From Akanthomyces muscarius (Eukaryota; Ascomycota; Sordariomycetes; Hypocreales; Cordycipitaceae): 64,000 bases of DNA. Below, piece after piece: positions 1-9,711 of this stretch; position 1 is the first letter of the stretch; each line of letters opens with the position of its first letter. The stretch is from NCBI RefSeq assembly GCF_028009165.1, contig NC_079243.1, positions 1,364,001 to 1,428,000 of the forward strand, written 5' to 3'. The notes under the pieces are model-generated. The model saw nothing but the letters and a program-made list of their open reading frames with translations, ran no database searches and was not told the origin of the DNA. The position numbers and the translations under genes are program-made.

Positions 1-480
1 TAGTGAGGCGCTCGCTGAACTGTTCGTCTATTGGTACTGGCTGCATCATACGTCACACCCCACGTCGAGGTGGCACAAAAAGGCGTTCATCGCGATGCGA
101 ACAACAAGAATCGCTGCTCAGTAAATAAGATTTGCACCACCGTGGTCGATTATGCACACCACACCACACCACTAATTATGCACGAGATACGCGGGAGAGA
201 TGCATTGATAAATTTTATGGGACCAGGGTCCCTGTTGGATTCAAACGAAAAGCGGCCGCTCGGCCAGATGCACGCCACGACTGATGCTAATGATACATGG
301 AGAATAAATAAAATCGTAGTAAAAACAATTGTAGCAAAATCAACTTTTGAAAAACGAGGAAAAAACGAGGCAAAACACAGCGCAACGCTAAGGGTATCAA
401 ACACCACGACAACCACCACACCCACACCGACCACGCCTGCAACCTGTGCGTCGGCATCTACTCAGCCGCGGGACCAAGAA
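1..480. other. 3' flank, no gene seen
   Basis: This stretch lies downstream of the stop codon of the minus-strand gene that ends at 481. A 192-residue plus-strand frame runs through it into the coding region, but its composition is simple (runs of Thr and Pro), it shows no family resemblance and it overlaps a better-supported gene. I see no RNA gene or repeat. Confidence 0.5.
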
Positions 481-3258
481 CTAACAGACAGCCGGCACAC
501 GCGCGGCCAGCAGGTCGCGGGCACGCGGCGAGGATCCTCGGCATGCTCTGCTGCGGACGCTTGGCGCAGGCGACGAAGCCATCGACTGCGTGTAGGCGGC
601 AGCAAGTAGCGTGCGGGCAAGGATGGTCTGCATCATCACCGCCAGTTCGGCAGTGGTGACGTTGTCTTGGGCGTCGCGGCTCTGGAGAGTTCTTCCGATG
701 CCAGTCGTGTCCCGCTGGGAAATCGTCGAGGCGGCAGTCTGGGATACGTCAAAGGCCGACTCAGAGTCGAGGACAGAGCGTCCCGCAGACGTTGCAGCCG
801 AGGGCGATGAGGAAGACCCATTCATCGACGCTATCGAGGCAACGGATTGGCTGTCATCAGGTGTCGATTGACCCACGGATGACTTGTCACCGAGGTCAGA
901 GGCACCCGATGGGCTGTCATCCGACTTGGATGATTCGTTGCCTAGATCCGACGTGGCAGAGACGCGGGCTTCCGACGTGCTGCGTCCAGCGTCGAATGTT
1001 GCTTGATGAGCACCATCCGAAAGTGCCGATGCTGATGCGTCAACAAGTTCGCCAGCAGAGATTCCAGAGCTGCTATCCCGCACCAGAGAGTGAGGAGAAG
1101 AAAGCGACCCAGATTCATCAGAGACGTACCCGCCGACAATATCGACGAGGGGTTGAGCAAGCGCAGGTGATGCAACAGCAGATAGACCAGAAGATGACAC
1201 ATACGCCGATGACGAGCTGGTCGATGCAGCTGCGAATCCGTTGGCAGGTCCAGTGGATGGTACAGAAGCGAGATTGTCGAGTCCAATTGCAGGGCGAGAA
1301 GCAGAAGCAAGGGGTGAAGCAAGTCCAGTAGCAAGTCCAGTCGAAACGTCGAGCCCGTCGCTTGCTGCAGCAAGTCCAGCCGGTGGCTGTTGTTGGGCAA
1401 GGTCGGTGTTTCGATGAACAAAGCGCGATGGCTGGCTGTTTTCCACGGTGCCGACCAGTTGCGTCGGGCTGCTCTGGGTCGACGCAGCCATCGGGGTCGC
1501 AAGCTCGGGAGTCTGGCCGCCCGAGCCGTGGTCGAGCCACGTAGACACGGTTGCGTCTACGTTGCCCGTGCCGGCGGAAACAGATGCAACTGCCAGTTCC
1601 TTCATGGGGTTAGCCGCTGACGAGTGGTGCGTGGAGCGGGTTAGACGTACACTTAGTTCACGTGGTATATAGAATGACGAGTTGCTAGAGTCATCGACAG
1701 TAGACACCTTCCAAAAAGTCAGTCGCGGCGGATTGGCTATACGGGTAAAGTTGGGGATTGGACTCACGTTTGCTAGGCCGGCGTTGGTCGAGCCCTGGCC
1801 ACTGCTGTTGACCACAATGGTGCCCGGTGGACAACAAATTATTAGTTGTCCTTGTTCGTTCGTGCGCATAACCACGTCGGAGCGACTCAGTACGCTCAGC
1901 GCACCAGCAACACCACCCGCAGTTGCGTCCCGTACATCGGAACGATCCGATGGGCCGGTTTCCTCAGCCCTGGTAAAAGGAGGCTGCTGAGCCGCATCAT
2001 CAGCGCTGACATCATGTGTGCCAGCATCTGGTGACGCGGCATTCGGAGGTCGACGTGGTGAATCAACTGGTGACGGCATGCTCTGCGTGGACAGGCCAGA
2101 AGTCGACGATCCAATGTCGAGCATACGCTCATCCTCGGAGAAGCTGGATCCAGGCGAGTACAGGTTGAAGTCGGTGTAGTCGCCAGCGGAGTCCGGCGAC
2201 TCGTACGGCAGCTGTGCCGATACCGACGCGGAAAGGACCGCTCCAGCAAGCAGCTCCGTGTGAGACTCTGCACGCCCACTATCCGGGTCACGGCCAGGAG
2301 GAGCTCCTGAACGAGGGGAAGTGGCCGCAACAGAGAGACGAGATGCGGACATGTCGGCATCCGAGGACTGCGACGAGAGGAAGCTCTCGGGATCGGCAAA
2401 GAAATCGTAGTCTTCAGCCTGGCCCATGGGTGGGTACTGAATGAACTCATCCCAGGGCTCAGCAGCAGCCGAGGCGGGGGCAAAGGTGTCGAGGGCGTCA
2501 AAGCTGAACGAGGCGTCCATATCAAAGGGAGAGGCGGAGAAGCTGCCAAAGTCCTCAATCAGGACCGGCGGTGATACTGATTGTGGTGGAGATATCGATT
2601 GTGATGCTGCCGAAGGGGAGTTTGTGCGAGCCTTCTTGGTGACCTTTGCGGCGGCGGCGGGCGCTCCAGGGGAAGCGGCACCACGCTTCTTGTGGCTGGG
2701 GTCGCAGCGGATCTTCTTGCGCTTGCAGCTATCGCAGGCCTTGATGATGCGCATCAGGTGAGCGTGGTCGCGCTGCTCCTTGGTCTTGGAGCCGCGCGAG
2801 GCCGAGTTGGTGACGTCGAGGCCGTCCTTGGTCATGATCTTCATGCCGGGGATGCTGGAGAAGTCGGTGGCGCGCACGCGCGAGGCAGGGCTCGTGGGCT
2901 TGGACACGCGATGTTGCGAGGAGCGCGAGGACACCGAGGCGGTGCGCGAGTTCTGGCTCCAGTCCCAGGAGGTAGTGGCAGGCGATGTGTTGAAGGAGGA
3001 CGCGGCCGAGGTGGCGGGCGAGGCAGCAACGGCGCGGACGGCGTAGAACTTGAAGTTCTGGCCCGTCAGCTGGGCGTGCTCGAGAAAGTCGAGGGCCAGC
3101 GTGGCGCGCTTCTCCTGGGAGGAGGCAGGGCCGACGAGATGGGCGTGTATTAGCTCATCGAGCTCCTGGGTGCCGACGGCAGGGTAGAACTGGAGCTGAG
3201 CGCCGAGGGTGGGCTGGAAGATGGAGAAACCCTGGGGAAGAGCGGAAGAAGAAGTCAT
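481..3258 (-). CDS. Large Ser/Ala-rich nuclear-type protein with half Zn(II)2Cys6 motif
   Basis: The protein is about 905 residues. The chosen start is the ATG at 3258, which opens with MTSSSALPQGFSIFQ; the frame extends upstream only through a TTG and a probable 5'UTR intron (3399-3284, GTGAGT...ATATCAG). Residues 1-75 form an ordered, conserved-looking N-terminal block. Near residues 173-188 the sequence ACDSCKRKKIRCDPSHK carries C175, C178 and C185, the first half of a fungal zinc cluster; the second C-x6-C-x2-C half is absent. The rest is low-complexity Ser/Ala/Pro with acidic patches, like an activation region. A 60-nt in-frame intron with strong signals (1767-1708, GTGAGT, CTGAC, AAG) probably splits the coding sequence. 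The motif suggests DNA or nucleic-acid contact, but I infer no target. The gene is real with high confidence; the function is open. Confidence 0.8.
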   Translation of the reverse strand: MTSSSALPQGFSIFQPTLGAQLQFYPAVGTQELDELIHAHLVGPASSQEKRATLALDFLEHAQLTGQNFKFYAVRAVAASPATSAASSFNTSPATTSWDWSQNSRTASVSSRSSQHRVSKPTSPASRVRATDFSSIPGMKIMTKDGLDVTNSASRGSKTKEQRDHAHLMRIIKACDSCKRKKIRCDPSHKKRGAASPGAPAAAAKVTKKARTNSPSAASQSISPPQSVSPPVLIEDFGSFSASPFDMDASFSFDALDTFAPASAAAEPWDEFIQYPPMGQAEDYDFFADPESFLSSQSSDADMSASRLSVAATSPRSGAPPGRDPDSGRAESHTELLAGAVLSASVSAQLPYESPDSAGDYTDFNLYSPGSSFSEDERMLDIGSSTSGLSTQSMPSPVDSPRRPPNAASPDAGTHDVSADDAAQQPPFTRAEETGPSDRSDVRDATAGGVAGALSVLSRSDVVMRTNEQGQLIICCPPGTIVVNSSGQGSTNAGLANVSPIPNFTRIANPPRLTFWKVSTVDDSSNSSFYIPRELSVRLTRSTHHSSAANPMKELAVASVSAGTGNVDATVSTWLDHGSGGQTPELATPMAASTQSSPTQLVGTVENSQPSRFVHRNTDLAQQQPPAGLAAASDGLDVSTGLATGLASPLASASRPAIGLDNLASVPSTGPANGFAAASTSSSSAYVSSSGLSAVASPALAQPLVDIVGGYVSDESGSLSSPHSLVRDSSSGISAGELVDASASALSDGAHQATFDAGRSTSEARVSATSDLGNESSKSDDSPSGASDLGDKSSVGQSTPDDSQSVASIASMNGSSSSPSAATSAGRSVLDSESAFDVSQTAASTISQRDTTGIGRTLQSRDAQDNVTTAELAVMMQTILARTLLAAAYTQSMASSPAPSVRSRACRGSSPRARDLLAARVPAVC
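1708..1767 (-). other. Probable 60-nt in-frame intron
   Basis: On the minus strand the segment starts GTGAGT, has CGACTGAC 10 nt before the end and finishes TTTTTGGAAG. Its length is divisible by three and it contains no stop, so the frame stays open whether or not it is spliced. Removal joins L-A-N to V-S-T. Retention would add 20 residues. Confidence 0.6.
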
Positions 3259-5265
3259 GCTGGATGGTGCGAATGAGGCCGTGCTGATATAATAATCCAG
3301 GTTGGTGAGTTTTAAGAGGAAACTGGCGGAAGAGGATGCGGCCAGACTGCTCGGTTTTGTAAGCCCTGAGCCAGCACGAGGGCGAGCGTAGATACTCACA
3401 ATTGGGAGCAGATGGGGCGATGAATTTTCGGATCTAGCCAGGTACCAATGCGACTGTTGCAATTGGGTTGTTTCTAGAGGCTATTGGTTCTTGAAAGACT
3501 TGAGTAGTCTTGAGTGGTAATGTCGGAAAAGTGAGATGGGCAAGACTTGAGTGATGGAGTCTGCGCGAGCCTTGAAAAGAGGATCTGGTCAGGCTGTTTG
3601 TCGTTGGGGGTCGTCAGATCGAGTAAAGCGTAGCAGAGACGCAATTACTGCCGAGATCTGGAATTTAGGAAATCTGGTTCAGATTCTTGGGGGTTAGGGA
3701 GAGTGGGCGAGAGAGTAGGGCGGAAAGGAAGAGAAGGAGGAGGGAAACCTGAGGCGCAGGCCGAGGGGAGTCATGCAGGTATTTCAGTAGCGAGATGCGG
3801 GATTGCGATGGCGCGGTGGGCGGTGCAGCGCGGGTGCTGGAGGGGAGGGGATATCAGGGTGTCGCCAGGCGTCTTGCAGGCCAAGAGCCGGCCATTTGGC
3901 AGAGCAGCTGGCTGAGCTGGCTGAGCCCACCACCAAACAGGCTGACTCTTTCGGCGTGCTCAACTAGGCTTAGCGCATCTGAGGCCTCGTCCCGTCCTTA
4001 TCCAATCATATCCTCGCAATACAGCAAGGGTCAGTCTTTGCGAGCATTCCATTGGTCCTCCGCACCCCACCTCGCACAAACCCCACCAGTCCTCTTCGGC
4101 GAGAACGAGCTGCCATTATTGGCCAGCGGTACGCACCATCAAACTCAGCCTGCCGCCAGTGACTCAACGGCGAGCCTGAATAGGAAGCGCTAGTCGTCCC
4201 TAGGGATCATGGCCTCCTCCGCAGTTTTGATTGTCTAGGGGCCGTCATGCATGGAAATGGCCAGGGGCATATCATGATGGCGGGTGGATTGTATCGAAAG
4301 TGACTTGCACTCTCGGCGAGATGTTTCTGCGTCTTGGTCGAGACTGGCGCTCAATCGTGATAGTGTCCGACGCAGAGGGTACATGGCAGACGGCAGCAAG
4401 CCTCACTGAAATCTCTGTGGCGGCAGAGTCACTGCGGCTAGTGTGGTGGCTGTCAGCCGTGCCACAGCCTGATTCTTACGGCTGCCTCCAGAGTATCTTA
4501 CCAGGCTTTGCACTAACAGCACACGACATGCCTCATCCAAGTACAAACTGTTAGCAACGGTCGATATTCCTCCGAATCCTTCCAGGGTCTCTCCTTTTTT
4601 CAGATATAAGCGCGACCGCCCTTTTCCCGGCTCCGAGATGCCCACGAGCTTGGCTCTGTTGGCCTGCCGCCGGCGGACACTGTGTATACATGCACCTACC
4701 CTGCACGTCATCCTGTCCAGGATATGAGCCAGCTTACACTCGCTCGTGCTACATCACGATCACAGCTTGATCCATGTTGGATGCAGGTGAACTTGGTGCC
4801 AGTTGCCTCATTTCACAGATGTGAGTGATAAGCCTACAAACTCAGTTCCAGCGCGACCATGCTTGTATCGTCTATCCATGCAGTCCCGCGCACGACACCA
4901 CCGAAACACACGCATACAGCCCTTTCCGAATTGGGTAAAAGTTGGATAAACCCCAGGTCTCGCACTGGTCACCAATCAGAAACAGTTCGAAAAAGCGCCG
5001 TTCTACGAGTACGCTGGTGGGCAAGTGACATGACATAGCCTGGGGTCCAGACCGCTCGCCCCGCCGCCAACTCTGCTCGAAGCGGCTGGCCGGCTTACAC
5101 TAATAAAACAGCAGTCATACGGGCCGTCTAGAGAAGCAATCGATGGAACTGCGAGACGGGATATATACGCCTTGGCTCATTGCATTTGCATAAATTCGTT
5201 AAAAAAATGTGACGGGTCGATCCAGCCATGCTAAAAATCATATACAGCAAAAGAAGAAGAAGAAA
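3259..5265. other. Promoter/5'UTR of the 481-3258 gene and 3' flank of the next gene
   Basis: Two kilobases separate the start of one minus-strand gene from the stop of the next. It contains the likely 5'UTR intron of the downstream gene (3399-3284). Several open frames of 60-150 codons are present, but none has a recognisable domain. No tRNA or transposon signature was seen. Confidence 0.5.
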
Positions 5266-8200
5266 TCACAATCTCCCCCGCTCCGGCCGATTCATTCCCA
5301 TCAAATCATGCGCATGTCGACTCCACGTCCCACCGCTCGCCGACGTAAACCCAGGCATACTCGCAGCCTTTTTCGCGACAACCGGAGCGCCCGCTGCTGC
5401 AGGCGGTGGTGGCGGCGGCGGTGCCACGGGGCCTAAAGCCAGAGGACCTGCCGCAGCGATCCTGCCCCTACCAGCGCCGCCGCCAGGACGGGTGCTAATC
5501 ATGCGCGCGACGACCGGCTGGACGGGCTCCAACGGCACCATGACCTGCGGCGCCAGCCCCGCCGCGTCCTCCCGCCGGGCCGCCTTTTTGCCTCGCGAAG
5601 CTGGGTTGGCGATGCGCGGCCGCCCAGCCTGGTTCGTCTCGCTGCCGCTGGACATACTTTCTGAAGTCGGCAATACCTCAATTGGGACAGGCACCGGTGC
5701 TTGAAGGACAATGTCTGGCTTCTTTTCGATTTCGGAAGGCGCCGCATTTTCTGATGCCTGCGCAGTCGTGCCCCTCGGTACTCTTGCGAGAGAAATCTCG
5801 GGCGCGCTCAGAGCCTCCAGCTTCGTCTCGTTAGCTTCGGCCGTGGTGGGTGCAATCGCGTTGCTTGAGCTGTTGGATCGCACGGCTGGCGGGGGTGCTT
5901 CAGTGGTAGCATTTCGACGAGAGCCTGGCTCTGTGCTGACTTCCTGAATACTGGTGGTCGCCTCGGCAGCCTTTGAGACTACAGCAACAGCTTGAGGTCG
6001 TAATGGTTCTAGTGGGCTGATCGTAGTCGTGACAACCTCCTCGAGAGGGGCAGCAGCGGCTACTTCTGGAACGGGATGCGATGAGAACGCTGGCTTTTCC
6101 TCTATTGGGGAAGCTACCGTAGGGGACGGCGCAACTGACGATGCGGGTAATGTTTGCGATGCAGTGTCAGCCATTGCAGACTCGGCTGCCGTTTTCTGCA
6201 TCGGAGATGATGCTGGAAGAACCGGTTCGACTGATGTTGCGGTTATCGGTACTGGCGCACTGGCAACCGTTACAGGCTTGGCAGGCCTTTTCTGCATTTG
6301 AGAAGATTCTGAAGCAGCCTGCTCGACTGGTACAGCCGCTGCAGGCTCGGCCGGCACTGCGATACCAACAGCAGGCACAGGCGGCCCCCCGAGCCGAAAT
6401 GAACCAGAAGCGAACGGACCTGGAATCATCGTCTCAATACCCTGCGCAATGTACCCGAGAATCTCTCTGCTCCGGATACCTTTGCGAGGCAACTTTGCAA
6501 TCCGTGGGCCTTGCTTCGCCGAAACTTCTACTTCTTCCCCTTCCCCTTCTTCGAGCTCGGATCCTACCTCCTCGTTGTACGCGCTGCGCTTCGCAGCTCG
6601 TCGCTTTCGAGGCTGAGGATCCTCCTCTGCCTGGGAGTCTTCGTCTTCGCTGTCAGTTCGTTTCGTGGTCCGTCGACGCGTCTTCCTGTTTGATTCTTCC
6701 TTGACTAGGTCGGGCTCAAGCCCGCGCTCTTCGTCGTAGGCGGTGCGCTTCGCAGTCCGTCGCTTCCGAGGCTGCGGGTCTTGCTCTGCATCCGGATTTT
6801 CGTCCTCGCAGGCAGTACGCTTTGTAGTTTTTCGGCACGTTTTCTTCTTTGGTTCCTCTTCGCTGACGTCTGGCTCGGGAGGAGGGCTATATGTCCTGCG
6901 TTTCCTGGTTCGGCGCTTCGACGGTTGTGGAAGATCATCCTCGCTGCTTGAATCCGGCAGCGCAGGACTTGGTATGCGGTCTACAGGAGGGGGCTCCGGG
7001 ACGCCCTCGACAGGCGGCGCCGAGCTGAGGATTGTCACCTCTTCCGGCGAGGCCGATCGTACCTGTCGTGGTGGAGGAACAGATGGCTCTGGAGACGGCG
7101 TCTTGGCGACTCTATCGTCAATTTCCTCTTGAATTGAAGTTGACAGTTCTGGCAGTGGTGGGCTTGGCTCTCGCATCATGAGCAAGCCTCTCTTTTGTCT
7201 CGATCGCATTCGTAACGTTGTCCTCGGCTCTTTCGCTTTCGGTTCCCTTCGCACCGGGGCTGGTGACTCTTGGGCTACTTTTTCTCGTTCTTTTTTCTTG
7301 CGCTGGGATTCATTTGGAGCTTTGCGATGACGCGGTGCCGCCTCAACGTCGTCAGGCTCATCAATACCCATCAAATTGGGCGAAGGTGAGCGTCGTGTTA
7401 CAGTAGGCTTTTGTTTCCGTGACTCGTCGGGCCGGTCTTCTGTTTGCTGTTGCTTAAGTGATTGCGATGGTTCTTTGTCCTTCCTTTTCCTCTTGGGAGG
7501 TTCCTCTGGTATTACGGGTTCCGCCTCTGGGTGCGCATCTTGTGTAGTCAGGTCCACGGCCGCTGTACGATGGGCTTGCTTTCCTGTCTCTTTTGTATGC
7601 TTCTTGGGGGCATTTTCTTGCCCAAGATTGTCCTCTTTATCAGACGTCGCCTCCGTGTTGCGATTGCCTACTTCTTCCGCCTCTCTCATCACCGAGCGTG
7701 CGCTGGCGATCGGATGTCGTGTTACAGGCTGTAACGTCGAGCGCTGTTCCTTTGCTGGTCTCGAAGGCGTAGCATCTGCATCATCTTGGACAAACAGAGG
7801 ACTGCTCTGCATAGGTATATGTTCTTCCACCCCTTCGTCTTCCTGAGGTGTCGACGTAGCCTCAGCCTGTGACAGCATCCTCTGCCGTAGCGCTCGCGCC
7901 CTGGCGGCTAATAGCTCTGGCCCGGGACAAGAGGATAGATTCAACGTGGTTCCAAACAGATTTCTTGCGAACCCGGCCTTGCTCGGCGGCGAGGTACTGG
8001 TGCGTCGCTTCTTGGCTGGGGGCGCTGACACCGTAGGCTGCGCGTCAGCGTTCGGTGGCTGGTTCTGATGTAGCCTCTGTTGTCGAGCTTCAAACGGGGA
8101 ATGCGCCGGTATGGCTGCGCGGCCAACCGGTCCGGGACTCTGCACCAAGGAGTTCAGCGAGAGATGCGGTCGATGCTGAGGCGGCGGCTGCGCCCCGCCA

Positions 8201-8610
8201 GCCAGCGAACCCCGCTGTGCTGGCCGCGTTTTGGCTGCCGCAATTTGTCGTCTTTTTTCCACTTCTCGTGCTCTTTTGTCGAGAAGCTCGGTCAAGTCTT
8301 GCTGCTTCTCGCCCGTGCAGTCTTCTACCTGGACCAGCGCCATGCCTCGGTCCAGCGAGAGCTCGTCGCCGGGCGCCAAATCGCCCTCCTGATCCCAGTG
8401 GGAGTCGCCGACGAAATGGCCGCGGTCATCGTATACCATCACCTTCTTGTTGAAACTGTGGTATTTGAGCTTTCCATCCTGCCATCGCTTCTGCTTGCGG
8501 CGCAGGTCGTGTGTGAACAGGCATATGAAATCGTACACGGTCGCTGTGGATGGCGGGCCGTCGTTGCTCGTGGGCGACGAGGCTTGGGGCTTCCCTACAG
8601 CGTAGGACAT
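5266..8610 (-). CDS. DUF2439 (ZGRF1 N-terminal-like) protein, Dbl2/Mte1-type recombination factor
   Basis: One exon of 1114 codons starts at ATG 8610. Residues about 20-110 (TVYDFICLFTHDLRRKQKRW, KYHSFNKKVMVYDD, VGDSHW) match the DUF2439 domain shared by fission yeast Dbl2, budding yeast Mte1 and the N-terminus of human ZGRF1. In those systems the domain binds the FANCM-family helicase (Fml1/Mph1) and controls crossover and telomere repair. The remaining 1000 residues look disordered and rich in Lys, Arg, Pro and Glu, with an internal 53-residue tandem duplication (6565-6883) and an Arg/Gly/Pro-rich C-terminus ending MGMNRPERGRL. Nuclear location is expected. Domain assignment is from sequence pattern; the orthology is inference. 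Confidence 0.85.
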   Translation of the reverse strand: MSYAVGKPQASSPTSNDGPPSTATVYDFICLFTHDLRRKQKRWQDGKLKYHSFNKKVMVYDDRGHFVGDSHWDQEGDLAPGDELSLDRGMALVQVEDCTGEKQQDLTELLDKRAREVEKRRQIAAAKTRPAQRGSLAGGAQPPPQHRPHLSLNSLVQSPGPVGRAAIPAHSPFEARQQRLHQNQPPNADAQPTVSAPPAKKRRTSTSPPSKAGFARNLFGTTLNLSSCPGPELLAARARALRQRMLSQAEATSTPQEDEGVEEHIPMQSSPLFVQDDADATPSRPAKEQRSTLQPVTRHPIASARSVMREAEEVGNRNTEATSDKEDNLGQENAPKKHTKETGKQAHRTAAVDLTTQDAHPEAEPVIPEEPPKRKRKDKEPSQSLKQQQTEDRPDESRKQKPTVTRRSPSPNLMGIDEPDDVEAAPRHRKAPNESQRKKKEREKVAQESPAPVRREPKAKEPRTTLRMRSRQKRGLLMMREPSPPLPELSTSIQEEIDDRVAKTPSPEPSVPPPRQVRSASPEEVTILSSAPPVEGVPEPPPVDRIPSPALPDSSSEDDLPQPSKRRTRKRRTYSPPPEPDVSEEEPKKKTCRKTTKRTACEDENPDAEQDPQPRKRRTAKRTAYDEERGLEPDLVKEESNRKTRRRTTKRTDSEDEDSQAEEDPQPRKRRAAKRSAYNEEVGSELEEGEGEEVEVSAKQGPRIAKLPRKGIRSREILGYIAQGIETMIPGPFASGSFRLGGPPVPAVGIAVPAEPAAAVPVEQAASESSQMQKRPAKPVTVASAPVPITATSVEPVLPASSPMQKTAAESAMADTASQTLPASSVAPSPTVASPIEEKPAFSSHPVPEVAAAAPLEEVVTTTISPLEPLRPQAVAVVSKAAEATTSIQEVSTEPGSRRNATTEAPPPAVRSNSSSNAIAPTTAEANETKLEALSAPEISLARVPRGTTAQASENAAPSEIEKKPDIVLQAPVPVPIEVLPTSESMSSGSETNQAGRPRIANPASRGKKAARREDAAGLAPQVMVPLEPVQPVVARMISTRPGGGAGRGRIAAAGPLALGPVAPPPPPPPAAAGAPVVAKKAASMPGFTSASGGTWSRHAHDLMGMNRPERGRL
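6565..6883 (-). repeat. Tandem duplication of a 159-bp coding unit
   Basis: Two diverged copies of a 53-residue unit lie head to tail inside the DUF2439 gene. Each contains a KTTKRT/RTTKRT block followed by DPQPRKRR and AKR[TS]AY. The element GAGGCTG[CA]GG recurs at 6609 and 6768, a spacing of 159 bp that keeps frame. The unit is basic and acidic in alternation, consistent with a nucleic-acid or partner-binding linear motif. Confidence 0.75.
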
Positions 8611-9711
8611 GTTTTGACGATTTTCATTTCGGATTTTCGTGAATGGTTCGCCGGCAGGCAGTATGTTGCCGAGTTATCGCGATCGATTTGTCCTCCGCAG
8701 CTTGACGTGTTTGGCGAGACGCGTTAATGGATCGCGCTGAACGCCAACCCACGTGATGCCGTCTTACCCTGTACCAACATCGACGCTGACGTTTCTCAAG
8801 TTTACCGCCTAAATTCCTTGTGTAAAGTGTTAAGAAAAGAGCCGAAAGTCTAAAGTTTGAAACCTCTTATTGCAATTGAAACTTCGGCTAGATAGGGGCA
8901 GGTGGTGTTGAAAAACAAACACGAGGCGTCGCTCCATGGTTGCCAAACGTGAAGGCAACGGCGGCGTTTCATTTTCCTTCAGGGTGGAATTTTGTCCTTC
9001 CAGATCTTTAGGATGCAAGTTTTCGTTGACCTGAGCGCGGTCGATAATAAACTCTTCTTCTCGCCCATTTTGGATTTCTTTTAATCATGTATGTTTAGTT
9101 AGACTTTAGCACAGGAATTGAGTGTGCTTTCACTCCATCTCAAGTCCGGCTGCTCATACGGCGGGACAAATTCTTGCTATCTAGACCCAGCGATTTTTTG
9201 GCGCACAGGGGGGAGCTATGCTGAGATCTAGCGCGGCTCAGCTCGCCACTCTCTTGTGTAAAATACTTTCATCATGATTCAATCGACGGAACTCTGCAGT
9301 GAGGCGGCGGGGCTGGCGCTCCCATCCCAGCTGAAGGTGCAAGATCGTGGGTTCATAGGCCTTAAAAAAAAGAAAGGAAAAAGCTGAAGAGGAAATGAGC
9401 TTGGGGCGCTTTCCGCATCGGTCAGAAACACTGGGCGACCGATTTGCGATGAGCTGAGTCAAATCCCGAGCTATTGGCCACCAGTCCTACCGACAGTACT
9501 CGGATTACTTTCCTTGTCTCAGCCAACCACCGAAATGTAGCCACCCGAGCGAGACCTCATCGGCTTTACAGCCATCTTTTCCTAAAAAAGCTTTCTCCTA
9601 TTTGTTTATAAAGCTCCTACTTTTACATTTTTTTCTTTCCTCATGTGAACCGTCTTTAGACGTCTATGTCTACATGCAAGCGGTCTGCGGTATAAACGGA
9701 AGCACACAACC
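8611..9711. promoter_or_regulatory. Divergent intergenic region
   Basis: This 1.1 kb lies between the divergent starts of the DUF2439 gene and the MFS gene, so it must hold both promoters. It has T-rich tracts near 9590-9650, just upstream of the MFS start. Short open frames show no domain. Confidence 0.5.

Noticed and set aside
31..609. Plus-strand 192-codon open frame
   Set aside because: It overlaps the end of a well-supported minus-strand gene, has simple Thr/Pro runs, no domain and no good splice or promoter context.
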